Assembly: GCA_017457155.1 (NCBI GenBank)
Contig: JAFTHZ010000015.1
Coordinates: 62,001 to 126,000 of the forward strand
Length of the DNA: 64,000 nt
Direction: 5' to 3'
Source: Ruminococcus sp.
GTDB taxonomy: Bacteria; Bacillota; Clostridia; Oscillospirales; Acutalibacteraceae
This document shows, one piece after another, positions 53,867 through 63,407 of the stretch. Position 1 is the stretch's first letter; each line of letters opens with the position of its first letter. Both the position numbers and the translations under genes were made by a program. Under the pieces are notes generated by a model that saw only the letters and a list, made by a program, of their open reading frames with translations, searched no databases and was not told the DNA's origin.

Positions 53867-54289
53867 CTAGCCGAGGGTCTCAAATCCGTAATCATAAAGA
53901 AGCTCGTTGATCTGAGGCACAGTAAGATTGTTGCATACTCCGTAAATCACAATGCTGTCAAAAGGAAGTTTGACATAAAGCTGAGGGTACCCAGCACTTC
54001 TGAGCAGAGTCTGCACCTGCTGCAGATTCAGCCTCATGCCGATACATAAGGAAAGGAGCTTCTTACGCTCGGGCACACGGACTCCCGAAAAAATCTGATA
54101 TGCATAAACCTCTGAAAGCTCGGAATCACGAATAACCTGAGATTTCTTCAGATTGCTCTCACAAAGAATCTGTGCAAGCAAATCAGAAAGAGAGTCAGAA
54201 ACCATATACTCCTTGTTCTCAGAGTAAAATGTCCTGAAATTCTCACAAAGTCCCAATTCCTCGATTATCTTTCCCGTATCCTTGACCAT
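53867..54289 (-). CDS. HTH (XRE-like) protein heading the kinase cassette
   Basis: 140 aa. A lambda-repressor-like helix-turn-helix is suggested at about 45-75: ESNLKKSQVIRDSELSEVYAYQIF and GVRVPERKKLLSLC. The tail has helical repeats with LNLQQVQTLLRSAGYP, NLTVPQINELLYDYGFETL. I recall this repeat-plus-HTH arrangement from clostridial proteins next to Ser/Thr kinases, but a search is needed. ATG 54289 has AAGAGGTGG 4 nt upstream. It probably binds the divergent region that holds two inverted repeats. Confidence 0.7.
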   Translation of the reverse strand: MVKDTGKIIEELGLCENFRTFYSENKEYMVSDSLSDLLAQILCESNLKKSQVIRDSELSEVYAYQIFSGVRVPERKKLLSLCIGMRLNLQQVQTLLRSAGYPQLYVKLPFDSIVIYGVCNNLTVPQINELLYDYGFETLG

Positions 54290-54335
54290 TTTACCACCTC
54301 TTGTGTACGTTTCTACATAAGCATACCACAAAATA

Positions 54336-54364
54336 ATTATAAAAACAACTATGCTATCAGCATA
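54336..54364 (-). promoter_or_regulatory. promoter of the HTH cassette with a palindrome over -35
   Basis: On the - strand TATAAT is at 54336-54341. The -35 position (54359-54364) lacks a consensus and lies in the perfect palindrome TATGCT-ATC-AGCATA (54350-54364). This suggests control by a bound protein. Confidence 0.45.
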
Positions 54365-54369
54365 GGACT

Positions 54370-54403
54370 TTGTTATCTTTGAGGATTATAATTTAGATAA
54401 CAA
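54370..54403. promoter_or_regulatory. 9-bp inverted repeat around the -10 of the divergent gene
   Basis: TTGTTATCT (54370-54378) and AGATAACAA (54395-54403) are exact reverse complements, 16 bp apart. They flank TATAAT at 54387-54392. A likely operator for the HTH protein or another regulator. No T-run follows, so it is not a terminator. Confidence 0.6.
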
Positions 54404-54426
54404 ATAGAAAGAAAGGGGCCCATATT

Positions 54427-55122
54427 ATGACACACAACAATACCGGAAACAATGAACAAAATAATATGATACGAGAAGCAAAACAAGAATTAATTGAAAA
54501 TAATGTATCAGAGGTTGCAACAAGCCAAAGAAAATCTAACAGAATTGTGAAACTTGTGCTGACTGCTATTGCTGTTATAATTTTCATACCTCTTCCCTTC
54601 TACGGCAAGCTTCTGTTTCTTCAATACGCACCGCTGATTATAGCAATTATTTTCTTTTTATTGTCAAGCTTTTTCAACAGCGGAAAAGATTCAAGCAATG
54701 CCAATTCAGAAGAAAACAGACGCCTAATAACAGCCGTTGAAAAGAAGCCCGGAAATGAAACAAAACTTAAACTATATTACCTATGGGAAGGCATCGTACT
54801 GATTACACAGGTTGTTGTCGTTATACTGCTGACTATATTTGCTGATGGCGGGTTCTTTAATAAAATAACAACATTTTTTGTTTCTGCAATTATGGGTCTG
54901 ATATGTTACACAGTACTCACAGGACAAGCACATGCAACCACAACTAAGGGTAAACCAAAGAAGGACAAGAACGGACAAACCAGCTTCGAAAAAACCATAT
55001 TCCCCAATAAGGACAGAGAATATGTAGTTGAAACAAACACATACAGAGACGAAAATGGAAATCATTATGATTTAAATGGTGTTCCTGTTCCTACCCCTGT
55101 AAATATAAACATCAAGAAATAA
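54427..55122 (+). CDS. Unknown membrane protein divergent from the HTH cassette
   Basis: 231 aa. A hydrophilic N-terminus (1-35), a pair of hydrophobic segments (about 40-80), a charged loop (80-115), another hydrophobic pair (about 118-158), and a basic-to-polar C-terminal tail with YRDENGNHYDLNG. No family recognised. It shares the 137-bp intergenic region with the HTH gene, so it may be co-regulated. GAAAGGGG precedes the ATG. Confidence 0.7.
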   Translation: MTHNNTGNNEQNNMIREAKQELIENNVSEVATSQRKSNRIVKLVLTAIAVIIFIPLPFYGKLLFLQYAPLIIAIIFFLLSSFFNSGKDSSNANSEENRRLITAVEKKPGNETKLKLYYLWEGIVLITQVVVVILLTIFADGGFFNKITTFFVSAIMGLICYTVLTGQAHATTTKGKPKKDKNGQTSFEKTIFPNKDREYVVETNTYRDENGNHYDLNGVPVPTPVNINIKK

Positions 55123-55167
55123 ATAGAACCACAAATTCAAAACATAACATTTCATAACAATAAAAGT

Positions 55168-55206
55168 AAAAGGCGGTACAGCAAAAAGCTGTATCGCCTT
55201 GTTTTA
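55168..55206. terminator. bidirectional terminator between the membrane-protein gene and argF
   Basis: AAGGCGGTACAGC and GCTGTATCGCCTT pair with one mismatch around AAAAA; T-rich tracts on both strands. Confidence 0.85.
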
Positions 55207-55217
55207 TTACATAAAGA

Positions 55218-56225
55218 TTAATTGTTGATCATTGTGGCCGCGAGAACTGCCTTGATGGTGTGCATACGGTTCTCTGCCTCGTCAAATACGATGGACTGCT
55301 CTGATTCGAACACCTCATCGGTAACCTCAAGTGCATCAAGTCCGAACTGCTCTCCTACCTGCTTGCCTACACCAGTGTTCAGGTCGTGGAATGCAGGCAA
55401 ACAGTGCATAAACACTGCGTCGGGACGTGCACCCTCCATGAGGGTTTTGTTGACCTGATAAGGAAGCAGGTCCGAAATACGCTCCTGCCATACCTGTGCA
55501 GGCTCACCCATTGATACCCATACATCAGTATAGATAACGTGTGCGTTCTCAACTGCCTTCTTGGGTTCTGTCTCAAACTTGAGTGTGGCGCCTGTCTCCT
55601 TTGCGATTTCCTGACACTGAGCGATGAGCTCCTTGTTGGGGAAATACTTCTCGGGTGCACAAGCAGTGAAAGACATACCCATCTTTGCACAACCTACCAT
55701 AAGGGAGTTGCCCATATTGTAGCGAGCATCACCCATATAGACGAAGTTGATACCCTCAAGGGTGCCAAACTTCTCTTTGATTGTGAGGAAATCGGCCAGA
55801 ATCTGTGTGGGATGGAACTCGTTGGTGAGACCATTGAACACGGGAACTCCAGCCTTCTCGCTAAGCTCTTCGACTATCTCCTGACCAAAACCACGATACT
55901 CGATTCCGTCGTACATTCTGCCCAGAACACGAGCTGTGTCAGCTATGCTCTCCTTCTTGCCCATCTGGGATGCATCGGGATCAAGATATGTTGTGCCCAT
56001 TCCCAGATCATGAGCTGCAACCTCAAAGGCACAGCGGGTACGGGTGCTGGTCTTCTCGAATACAAGAGCAATATTCTTGCCCTCACAAAGCTTGTGAGGA
56101 ATACCAGCCTTCTTCTGAGTCTTAAGAAGTGCTGCCAGATCGATTAAAGAAGAAATCTCTTCCGAAGTAAAATCCAAAAGCTTCAGAAAGCTTTTGTTCT
56201 TTAAGTTCTTAAGTGTGTTTTCCAT
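55218..56225 (-). CDS. argF: Ornithine carbamoyltransferase
   Basis: 335 aa. The carbamoyl phosphate site [25 protein letters not shown] and the ornithine-site HCLPAFHD are diagnostic. It converts ornithine and carbamoyl phosphate to citrulline. It is the last gene of the arg operon, 3 bp after argD. GGAGG precedes the ATG. Anabolic versus catabolic (ArcB) use is settled by context: all neighbours are biosynthetic. Confidence 0.96.
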   Translation of the reverse strand: MENTLKNLKNKSFLKLLDFTSEEISSLIDLAALLKTQKKAGIPHKLCEGKNIALVFEKTSTRTRCAFEVAAHDLGMGTTYLDPDASQMGKKESIADTARVLGRMYDGIEYRGFGQEIVEELSEKAGVPVFNGLTNEFHPTQILADFLTIKEKFGTLEGINFVYMGDARYNMGNSLMVGCAKMGMSFTACAPEKYFPNKELIAQCQEIAKETGATLKFETEPKKAVENAHVIYTDVWVSMGEPAQVWQERISDLLPYQVNKTLMEGARPDAVFMHCLPAFHDLNTGVGKQVGEQFGLDALEVTDEVFESEQSIVFDEAENRMHTIKAVLAATMINN

Positions 56226-56228
56226 ATA

Positions 56229-57398
56229 TTATGCCTCCGTTTTACATGCGGTTTTTATATTCTCAACTGCCTGCTTCAGAGTATCCCAGGGAATATTGAG
56301 AGCAGGAAGTAAACGAAGTTTTGTTTTTGCTTTAATAACAAGCAGACCATCAGCCATACAACGGTTGACAATCTCATCCACAGGCTTCACTGTGGTGATA
56401 CCAAGCATAAGTCCCATTCCGTCGATGGAGACTACGCCGTCAGCAGATGAAAGCTCGCTGCGGATGTACTCTGCCTTCTCCTTGACCTGAGCAAATAGTT
56501 CATCATCCAGACGACTAAGAATACTGAGAGCACCTGCACAACAGATGGGATTGCCACCAAAGGTGGAGCCGTGGTCACCGGGTACGAAGACCTCAGAAAG
56601 CTTATCTGAGAGCATGGTTGCACCAAGAGGAAGGCCTCCTGCAAGTCCCTTGGCGGTTGAAATGATATCAGGGGTAACACCGTAATTCATATAGGCATAG
56701 AGGGCACCTGTGCGGCCGTTGCCTGTCTGTACTTCGTCAGCGATGGTGACAATGTCATTCTCTGCACAAAGGCTGAAGATTGCATCCACAAACTCCTTGC
56801 TGAGAGGTGTGACTCCCCCCTCACCCTGTACAAACTCGAACATGATTGCGGCAACCTTGTTGTCTTTTACCTTGTTTTTCAGGTCCTCAATATTATTGGC
56901 CTCGACATAGTCAAAGCCCTCTGTCAGAGGCAGAAACTCATTGTGAAAGGTATCCTGTCCTGTAGCAGCAAGGGTTGTGATAGTTCTGCCGTGAAAGCTG
57001 TTTCTGAGGGTGAGAATGGTAAAATAGTCATTGCCACGTCTGGCAGCAGCATACTTACGGGCTGCCTTAATGGCACACTCATTGGCCTCTGCACCTGAAT
57101 TTGAAAAGAACACCTTGCTCATTCCTGTGCGTTGACACAGAAGCTCGGCGAGCTTCGCACAAGGCTCAGTAAAGTAAAGATTGGATGTATGAGAAAGGGT
57201 GCTTGCCTGAGAAGCAACAGCCTGAGCCCATACATCATCTGAATAGCCAAAAGTGTTAACTGCTATACCCGTGGACATATCAATGTATTCTCTGCCATTC
57301 TCGTCATAAGCCAAAGAGCCCTTTCCCCTTGTGATAGTCAAAGGAAAACGGCCGTAGGTATGAGCTATATATTTACTATCAAGTTCTTTAACATTCAT
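56229..57398 (-). CDS. argD: Acetylornithine aminotransferase
   Basis: 389 aa class III aminotransferase: FFSNSGAEANECAIKAAR, ADEVQTGNGRTG and the PLP lysine in STAKGLAGGLPLGA. It converts N-acetylglutamate semialdehyde to N-acetylornithine. The ATG at 57398 lies inside the end of argB (11-bp overlap) behind GGAGG; the GTG further upstream (57437) is rejected. Confidence 0.95.
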   Translation of the reverse strand: MNVKELDSKYIAHTYGRFPLTITRGKGSLAYDENGREYIDMSTGIAVNTFGYSDDVWAQAVASQASTLSHTSNLYFTEPCAKLAELLCQRTGMSKVFFSNSGAEANECAIKAARKYAAARRGNDYFTILTLRNSFHGRTITTLAATGQDTFHNEFLPLTEGFDYVEANNIEDLKNKVKDNKVAAIMFEFVQGEGGVTPLSKEFVDAIFSLCAENDIVTIADEVQTGNGRTGALYAYMNYGVTPDIISTAKGLAGGLPLGATMLSDKLSEVFVPGDHGSTFGGNPICCAGALSILSRLDDELFAQVKEKAEYIRSELSSADGVVSIDGMGLMLGITTVKPVDEIVNRCMADGLLVIKAKTKLRLLPALNIPWDTLKQAVENIKTACKTEA

Positions 57399-58266
57399 CG
57401 GAAAAATCCTCCGCAACCATAGTACCTGCACCCTCATTGGTGAGAGTCTCGATAAGCAGAGAGTGGTGGACTCTGCCGTCCATAATAATAACTCGTTTTA
57501 CTCCGCGGGCTATAGCCTCAAGACAACACTCAACCTTGGGTATCATACCACCGGAGATTGTTCCGTCGCGGAAGAGTCCTACTGCGGACTTTGTATCAAT
57601 AGCGGTGATGAGAGTTGAGGGATCGTCCTTATCACGCAGGATGCCTGCGATATCGGTCATGGTGATAAGGCGCTCTGCCTTCAGCTCACCTGCAATATAT
57701 GCAGCAGCTGAGTCAGCATTGATATTATAAACGTTGCCCTCATCGTCACATGCAACAGTGGAAACAATGGGAATATATCCGTTATCAAGCAGATCGTTGA
57801 TGGGCTCGACGTTGACTTCGGTAATACGACCCACATAACCAAGACGCTCGTCCTTCTGAACAGCTTTGATCATCTTGCCATCGATACCTGAGATACCCAT
57901 AGCTTTTCCGCCCTTGGTCTGGATAAGGTTGACAAGACTCTTGTTGATCTTGCCCGCAAGAACCATCTGAACAATATCGATGGTCTCCTTATCGGTTACA
58001 CGCAGGCCATCGACCCATTCTGTCTCCTTGCCCATCTGCTTCAGGGTGTCGGTAATCTCGGGGCCGCCGCCGTGAACGAGGACTACCTTGACACCGATAA
58101 GCCACAGCAGGACTATATCCTGCATAACTTCCTGCTTCAGCTCCTCGCTGACCATGGCGTTTCCGCCGTATTTGACTACAACTACTTTTCCGTTGTATTT
58201 CTGAATGTAAGGCAGAGCGTGAGTCAGAACTTCTGCACGCTGTGCGTTAGTAATATTTAAAGACAT
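57388..58266 (-). CDS. argB: N-acetylglutamate kinase
   Basis: 292 aa amino acid kinase: VVKYGGNAM, LVHGGGPEI and the arginine-type N-terminal helix. It phosphorylates N-acetylglutamate. Its N-terminal extension (about 25 aa) fits the hexameric, arginine-inhibited type. Second base of the pathway control next to ArgR-like boxes. Confidence 0.95.
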   Translation of the reverse strand: MSLNITNAQRAEVLTHALPYIQKYNGKVVVVKYGGNAMVSEELKQEVMQDIVLLWLIGVKVVLVHGGGPEITDTLKQMGKETEWVDGLRVTDKETIDIVQMVLAGKINKSLVNLIQTKGGKAMGISGIDGKMIKAVQKDERLGYVGRITEVNVEPINDLLDNGYIPIVSTVACDDEGNVYNINADSAAAYIAGELKAERLITMTDIAGILRDKDDPSTLITAIDTKSAVGLFRDGTISGGMIPKVECCLEAIARGVKRVIIMDGRVHHSLLIETLTNEGAGTMVAEDFSDEC

Positions 58267-58299
58267 CTGTATCTAATCCTTTGTGTTAATTGGTTGGGA

Positions 58300-59511
58300 T
58301 TATGTACGATAATCACCGTTAATACGAACATAGTCGTAGGTCAGGTCACATCCCCAGGCACAGGAGGAGTACTCCCCTACACCCAGGTCAACCAGAATCT
58401 CGATTTCCTTCTCGAGAAGAATCTCCTTTGCCTTCTCCTCGCTGAAGGGGACTCCTGCACCATCTACGCAGACAGGAAGCTGACCCTTTGCGGACCTGAA
58501 GGAAACGGACACTGTATCGGGATTCAGGTCAGAAACACCATATCCCAGAGCACAGAGAACACGGCCCCAGTTTGCGTCAGAGCCGAACATAGCTGCCTTG
58601 ACGAGAGATGAGGTGATGACAGACTTAGCTGCAAGCTTGGCCTGCTGCTTTGAGGCTGCACCCTCTACCCTACACTCCACAAGCTTTGTGGCACCCTCGC
58701 CGTCAGCTGCAATACTGCGACAAAGATAAACTGTGACAGTGTTGAGAGCCTTCATAAAGGTCTCGAAGTCCTCTGAATCCTCCGCAATCTCCTTATTGCC
58801 GGCAAGGCCGTTTGCAAGGATGGTGACCATATCGTTTGTGGAGGTGTCTCCATCAACGCTGGTCATATTAAATGTATCCTGAATATCTGTGCTGAGAGCC
58901 TTCTGAAGCATTTCGGAAGAAACTGCACAGTCAGTAGTAATGAATACAAGCATAGTCGCCATATTGGGGTGAATCATACCTGAACCCTTGGCGATACCAC
59001 CGATACGACATTCCTTGCCGTCAATCTCAAATGAAACAGCAATCTCTTTGCGGACTGTATCGGTAGTCATGATGCCCTCCGCGGCAAAGGCAGAGTTATC
59101 ACCCAGACCTGAAACAAGCTCAGGGATTCCGTTCTTTATGGGAGTGATGTCAAGCACCTCGCCGATAACACCTGTGGATGCAACAACAACGTCATCCGCA
59201 GGAACACCAAGCTCAGATGACAAGAGACTGCACATCTGCTGTGCTATCTCAATTCCGTTGGCATTACAGGTATTTGCATTGCCTGAGTTACAGATAACCG
59301 CCTGAGCGTATCCGTCTGAAATGTTGCTCTTTGTGACCGCTATGGGAGCTCCCTTGACCAGATTGGTGGTATATACAGCAGCTGCTGTTGCACGCTGAGA
59401 GCTGTAAATGAGAGCAAGGTCACGTTTTGATTTATTTTTGCGGATACCACAGTGGATACCGTTGGCAGTAAAGCCTTTTGCAGCACAAATGCCGCCTTCG
59501 ATTATTTTCAT
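58300..59511 (-). CDS. argJ: ArgJ, ornithine acetyltransferase
   Basis: 403 aa. The self-cleavage site HPNMATMLVF (cut between Ala and Thr) divides it into alpha and beta chains; GDTSTNDMV follows. It transfers acetyl from N-acetylornithine to glutamate (and possibly from acetyl-CoA), making the cyclic pathway. Shares one base with argC. Its presence explains why no argA or argE is needed. 33 bp to argB. Confidence 0.96.
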   Translation of the reverse strand: MKIIEGGICAAKGFTANGIHCGIRKNKSKRDLALIYSSQRATAAAVYTTNLVKGAPIAVTKSNISDGYAQAVICNSGNANTCNANGIEIAQQMCSLLSSELGVPADDVVVASTGVIGEVLDITPIKNGIPELVSGLGDNSAFAAEGIMTTDTVRKEIAVSFEIDGKECRIGGIAKGSGMIHPNMATMLVFITTDCAVSSEMLQKALSTDIQDTFNMTSVDGDTSTNDMVTILANGLAGNKEIAEDSEDFETFMKALNTVTVYLCRSIAADGEGATKLVECRVEGAASKQQAKLAAKSVITSSLVKAAMFGSDANWGRVLCALGYGVSDLNPDTVSVSFRSAKGQLPVCVDGAGVPFSEEKAKEILLEKEIEILVDLGVGEYSSCAWGCDLTYDYVRINGDYRT

Positions 59512-60455
59512 CAGTTCACGTCCTTAATAACAAGGGAGGTTGTTTTGTCAAGGCCGAGAGCGATGTTCATACACTCAACGGCGGCACCCGACGCACCCTT
59601 GCCAAGATTATCATAACGGGCAATAAGAAGGATTCTGTCCTCATTACCCTCTACTGTAATCTGCATATTATCATAACCTGTCAGCTCGTTGGATGAAATG
59701 AAACCGCTCTCATCCATCTTCTCAACAAAGCGTACCAGGGAATCTGCGTATTTAGTTCTGTATGCTTCTTTTATATTTTCGATTGTGTTGCCTGCAAGAA
59801 GCATGGAGCTGTGAAGAGGCACTGTAACCTGCATTCCGCTGTAAAAATCGGCAACAACAGGGCTGAATACGGGGCTCATACTGATGCCTGTGATAGCGGT
59901 CATCTCGGGAATGTGCTTGTGCATCTGTGCAACACCGTACTGACGGGGAGACGAAAGTGCCTGCTGTCTGTTCTCGTCCTCGTAGTCTGCGATCATCTGC
60001 TTGCCTCCACCGCTGTATCCTGTGATGGAAAAAGCGCAGAGGAGTGTATCAGGGCTGATGATACCGGCGCTGACAAGAGGATATATCAGAGCGATAAAAC
60101 CGCTGGCATGGCATCCGGGAACAGCGATACGCTTTGATATTCTCACCTTATTGTAAAAATCATCGGAAAGCTCGGGAAAACCATATGCCCAATCGGGATT
60201 TGTACGATGGGCAGTGGAAGTATCGATGACAACTGTGTCAGGATTGTCTATAAGCGACACAGCCTCCCGGGCTGCCGCATCGGGCAGACACAGGAAGGCA
60301 ATGTCAGCTTTATTAAGCATTTCTTTACGAGCCGCAGAGTCCTTTCTGAGAGATTCCTCAAGAGTGAGAATCTCAAGATCTGAACGCTGGCTGAGTCGGT
60401 CAAATATCTTAAGACCGGTTGTGCCGGCCTTGCCATCTATAAAAACTTTTATCAT
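59511..60455 (-). CDS. argC: N-acetyl-gamma-glutamyl-phosphate reductase
   Basis: 314 aa. FIDGKAGTTGLKIFDRL at the N-terminus and the catalytic Cys in AVPGCHASGFIAL. The short length and GKAGTTGL motif match the type 2 (AGPR short) family rather than the 345-aa type. It reduces acetylglutamyl phosphate with NADPH. Overlaps argH by 4 bp (ATGA) and argJ by 1. Confidence 0.94.
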   Translation of the reverse strand: MIKVFIDGKAGTTGLKIFDRLSQRSDLEILTLEESLRKDSAARKEMLNKADIAFLCLPDAAAREAVSLIDNPDTVVIDTSTAHRTNPDWAYGFPELSDDFYNKVRISKRIAVPGCHASGFIALIYPLVSAGIISPDTLLCAFSITGYSGGGKQMIADYEDENRQQALSSPRQYGVAQMHKHIPEMTAITGISMSPVFSPVVADFYSGMQVTVPLHSSMLLAGNTIENIKEAYRTKYADSLVRFVEKMDESGFISSNELTGYDNMQITVEGNEDRILLIARYDNLGKGASGAAVECMNIALGLDKTTSLVIKDVN

Positions 60456-61828
60456 TTAGCTAAAAACTCCGTAATATAGTCTATCTGGTCCTGTACAGAC
60501 TTGGGACCTGTGCCACCCTGAGAGATGCGCTTGTTGACGCATGCCTCAAGAGAAATCTCATCGTAAACATCCTCATCAAACAGCTCGGACAGTTCCTTGT
60601 ACTTATCGAAGGGGAGCTCCTCCAGGACGGTGTTGTTGCTGATACAATAAGCAACTGTCTCGCCTACAAGCTTATAGGCGACACGGAAGGGCATTCCCTT
60701 CTTCACAAGATAATCTGCCAGGTCTGTGGCATTGATGAAACCCTTGCGGGATGCGGTGAGCATATTGTCCTTGAGAACACTTGCGGTGGAGATCATGGGC
60801 TCAAAAACATCCAGACACATGTTGACGGTATCAACTGCGTCGAATATAGCCTCCTTGTCCTCCTGCATGTCCTTGTTATATGCAAGGGGAAGTCCCTTGA
60901 GAGTAGTGAGCAGTGCCACCAGATCACCATAAACCCTGCCACACTTGCCGCGGATGAGCTCTGCCATATCGGGGTTTTTCTTCTGAGGCATAATGGAGGA
61001 GCCTGTGGAGTAGCTGTCTGAAAGCTCAATAAACTTGAACTCCCAGGAGGACCACATGACGATCTCCTCGCAGAAACGGCTCAGGTGCATCATCAGAACA
61101 GAATATGCTGAAAGAAGCTCCAGACAGAAGTCACGATCGGAAACTCCGTCAATACTGTTCATGGTGATGGAATCAAAACCCAGATGCTGTGCCTCAAAGT
61201 AACGATCTGTGTTGTAGGTTGTACCCGCGAGAGCACAACAACCGATGGGAGATGAATTCATACGCTTTATAGCATCAGAGATACGTCCGCAGTCACGGAT
61301 GAACATCATGGCGTATGCCAGAATATGATGAGCAAAGGTTACGGGCTGAGCACGCTGAAGGTGAGTGTAGCCGGGCATAATTGCGTCAGTATTCTCGGCT
61401 GCCTTGTCACGCAGTGCAGCGATAAGGCTGTAAATCTTGCTGAGAATCTGCTCATTCTCTGCTCGCAGATACATACGGATATCAAGAGCTACCTGATCGT
61501 TACGGCTGCGGGCAGTATGAAGACGCTTGCCTGCGTCACCGATACGCTTTGTAAGCTCAGACTCGATGAACATATGGATATCCTCGGCGTTCATATCGAA
61601 GGCAAGAGTGCCGTTGTCGATATCCTCAAGAATTGAGGTGAGTCCGTCGATGATCTTTGCTGAGTCATCAGCGCTGATAATACCCTTGGACGCAAGCATG
61701 AGTGCGTGCGCAATAGAGCCTTCTATATCCTGTTTGTACATACGGCAATCAAAGCGGATGGATGAGTTGAAGTCATCTGCAATCTTATCCAGCTGCTGAG
61801 AGAATCTGCCTGCCCACATTTTGTCCAT
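60452..61828 (-). CDS. argH: Argininosuccinate lyase
   Basis: 458 aa. WAGRFSQQLD start, the ASL signature GSSIMPQKKNPDMAE near residue 280, and HTARSRNDQ. It releases arginine and fumarate. Length is normal. It follows argG by 42 bp. GCAGG precedes the ATG. Confidence 0.97.
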   Translation of the reverse strand: MDKMWAGRFSQQLDKIADDFNSSIRFDCRMYKQDIEGSIAHALMLASKGIISADDSAKIIDGLTSILEDIDNGTLAFDMNAEDIHMFIESELTKRIGDAGKRLHTARSRNDQVALDIRMYLRAENEQILSKIYSLIAALRDKAAENTDAIMPGYTHLQRAQPVTFAHHILAYAMMFIRDCGRISDAIKRMNSSPIGCCALAGTTYNTDRYFEAQHLGFDSITMNSIDGVSDRDFCLELLSAYSVLMMHLSRFCEEIVMWSSWEFKFIELSDSYSTGSSIMPQKKNPDMAELIRGKCGRVYGDLVALLTTLKGLPLAYNKDMQEDKEAIFDAVDTVNMCLDVFEPMISTASVLKDNMLTASRKGFINATDLADYLVKKGMPFRVAYKLVGETVAYCISNNTVLEELPFDKYKELSELFDEDVYDEISLEACVNKRISQGGTGPKSVQDQIDYITEFLAK

Positions 61829-61870
61829 AATGATACCTGCTTATCTATGTAGTGAAAATACTGAATCTAA

Positions 61871-63103
61871 TCAGTCAAGACCGTTCTTCTTCTTCATACG
61901 AGCGTAAACGGTAGTTGACAGACCGTAGAGATTGATGAAGCCTGTTGCCTCGGACTGATCGTAAACATCGTCCTCGTCGAAGGTTGCAATCTCGGGATCA
62001 TAGAGTGAATAAGGTGAAGAAACGGATGCGTTGATCATGTTGCCCTTGTAGAGCTTGAGTGTAACATCACCTGTAACAGTACGCTGGGTTGTCTTTACGA
62101 AGGAGAGGATAGCCTCAGTGAGAGGTGTGAACCACTGTGCGTTGTATACAAGCTCTGCCAGCTTCTGAGCAACAAGTGCCTTGTAGTGTGCTGTGTCCTT
62201 ATCGAGACAGATTGTCTCAAGAACCTGATGAGCCTTGTAGAGAATTGCACCACCGGGAGTCTCGTAAACACCACGGCACTTCATACCAACAAGACGATTC
62301 TCAACGATATCGAGGAGACCGATGCCGTTCTCGCCGCCCAGCTTGTTGAGGGTAAGAACCAACTCAGTAGCGTTCATTTCCTTACCGTCTACTGCAGTGG
62401 GAACGCCCTGCTCGAAATGAATTGTAACGTAGGTGGGCTTATCAGGAGCCATCTCGGGGGATACGCCCATCTCGAGGAAGCCCTCTTTGTTGTATGTAGG
62501 CTCATTGGTGGGATCCTCAAGATCCAGACCCTCATGAGAAAGATGCCAGATGTTCTTGTCCTTGGAGTAGTTGGTCTCACGGCTTATCTTGAGAGGTACG
62601 TTGTGAGCCTCGGCGTAATCGATCTCTTCGTCACGGGACTTGATATCCCACTCACGCCAGGGAGCGATGATAGGCATATCAGGAGCAAAAGCCTTGATAG
62701 CCATCTCGAAACGAACCTGATCGTTACCCTTACCTGTGCAACCGTGGCAGATAGCATCTGCGCCCTCTGCGATTGCGATCTCAGCAATACGCTTTGCAAT
62801 GGGAGGACGAGCAAAAGCTGTGCCCAGCATATAATCCTCGTAAAGTGCACCTGCCTGTACACAGGGGAAAACATAGTCGGTGAGGAACTCCTCTGTAAGG
62901 TCCTCAACATAGAGCTTGGAAGCACCGGTCTTCAGAGCCTTCTCCTCAAGACCCTCCAGCTCGTCAGCCTGACCAACGTTACCGGAAACAGCGATGATCT
63001 CGGGATCACCATAGTTCTCCTTCAGCCAGGGAATGATGATGGATGTATCCAGTCCGCCGGAATAAGCAAGGACGATTTTCTTGAATTCTTTGTTGTTATT
63101 CAT
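61871..63103 (-). CDS. argG: Argininosuccinate synthase
   Basis: 410 aa. ATP loop [17 protein letters not shown] at the N-terminus, [13 protein letters not shown] and DLEDPTNEP. It condenses citrulline and aspartate. The ATG at 63103 is chosen because GGAGG is 8 nt upstream and the longer frame from 63190 reads AT-rich promoter DNA. First gene of the arg operon argG-H-C-J-B-D-F. Confidence 0.97.
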   Translation of the reverse strand: MNNNKEFKKIVLAYSGGLDTSIIIPWLKENYGDPEIIAVSGNVGQADELEGLEEKALKTGASKLYVEDLTEEFLTDYVFPCVQAGALYEDYMLGTAFARPPIAKRIAEIAIAEGADAICHGCTGKGNDQVRFEMAIKAFAPDMPIIAPWREWDIKSRDEEIDYAEAHNVPLKISRETNYSKDKNIWHLSHEGLDLEDPTNEPTYNKEGFLEMGVSPEMAPDKPTYVTIHFEQGVPTAVDGKEMNATELVLTLNKLGGENGIGLLDIVENRLVGMKCRGVYETPGGAILYKAHQVLETICLDKDTAHYKALVAQKLAELVYNAQWFTPLTEAILSFVKTTQRTVTGDVTLKLYKGNMINASVSSPYSLYDPEIATFDEDDVYDQSEATGFINLYGLSTTVYARMKKKNGLD

Positions 63104-63133
63104 TTTGATTTCCTCCAAATTGATTAATATTTT

Positions 63134-63175
63134 AAGAATATGCATAAATTTTATCATATTTAGAATATTTATGCA
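63134..63175. promoter_or_regulatory. tandem ArgR-like boxes over the argG promoter
   Basis: AGAATATTTATGCA (63162-63175) and AAGAATATGCATAAA (63134-63148) resemble the ArgR box TGAATAAATATTCA; on the - strand box 1 reads TGCATAAATATTCT. A wider inverted repeat TGCATAAA/TTTATGCA links them (63141-63175). Arginine repression is the inferred role. No argR gene is in the window. Confidence 0.6.
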
Positions 63176-63176
63176 A
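63148..63176 (-). promoter_or_regulatory. sigma-A-type promoter of the arg operon
   Basis: On the - strand TTGCAT, 17 bp, TAAAAT, 45 bp before the argG ATG. Overlaps the ARG-box-like sites. Confidence 0.7.
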
Positions 63177-63407
63177 GCTTTTAGATTCAATAAATAATAT
63201 TTTCAGTAGTTTGCTGTAAACCACCAAAAGTACGTTGTATCTTTTGGTAATATTAACTATATAAACACAGATAAATACGGATCCAGAGGTGATAAGACCT
63301 GTTGAAAAGACAGGAATCAAAGGAGAATTATATATATTCCGTCTCTTAATCAATATGTATACTCTGCATATTTATTCATCATTATGCATAATACAATGCA
63401 TAGTAAG
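63177..63407. other. AT-rich intergenic stretch between arg operon and next gene
   Basis: Together with the argG promoter and boxes this gap is 304 bp (63104-63407). Apart from those sites I see only AT-rich sequence with short inverted repeats such as ACCAAAAG near 63222 and CTTTTGGT near 63240. A 73-codon frame (63132-63353) shows no ribosome binding site. Confidence 0.6.

Noticed and set aside
62186-63127. 313-codon + strand frame
   Set aside because: Antisense of argG; no motifs.
63132-63353. 73-codon - strand frame
   Set aside because: Lies in AT-rich promoter DNA of argG, without ribosome binding site or protein-like composition.
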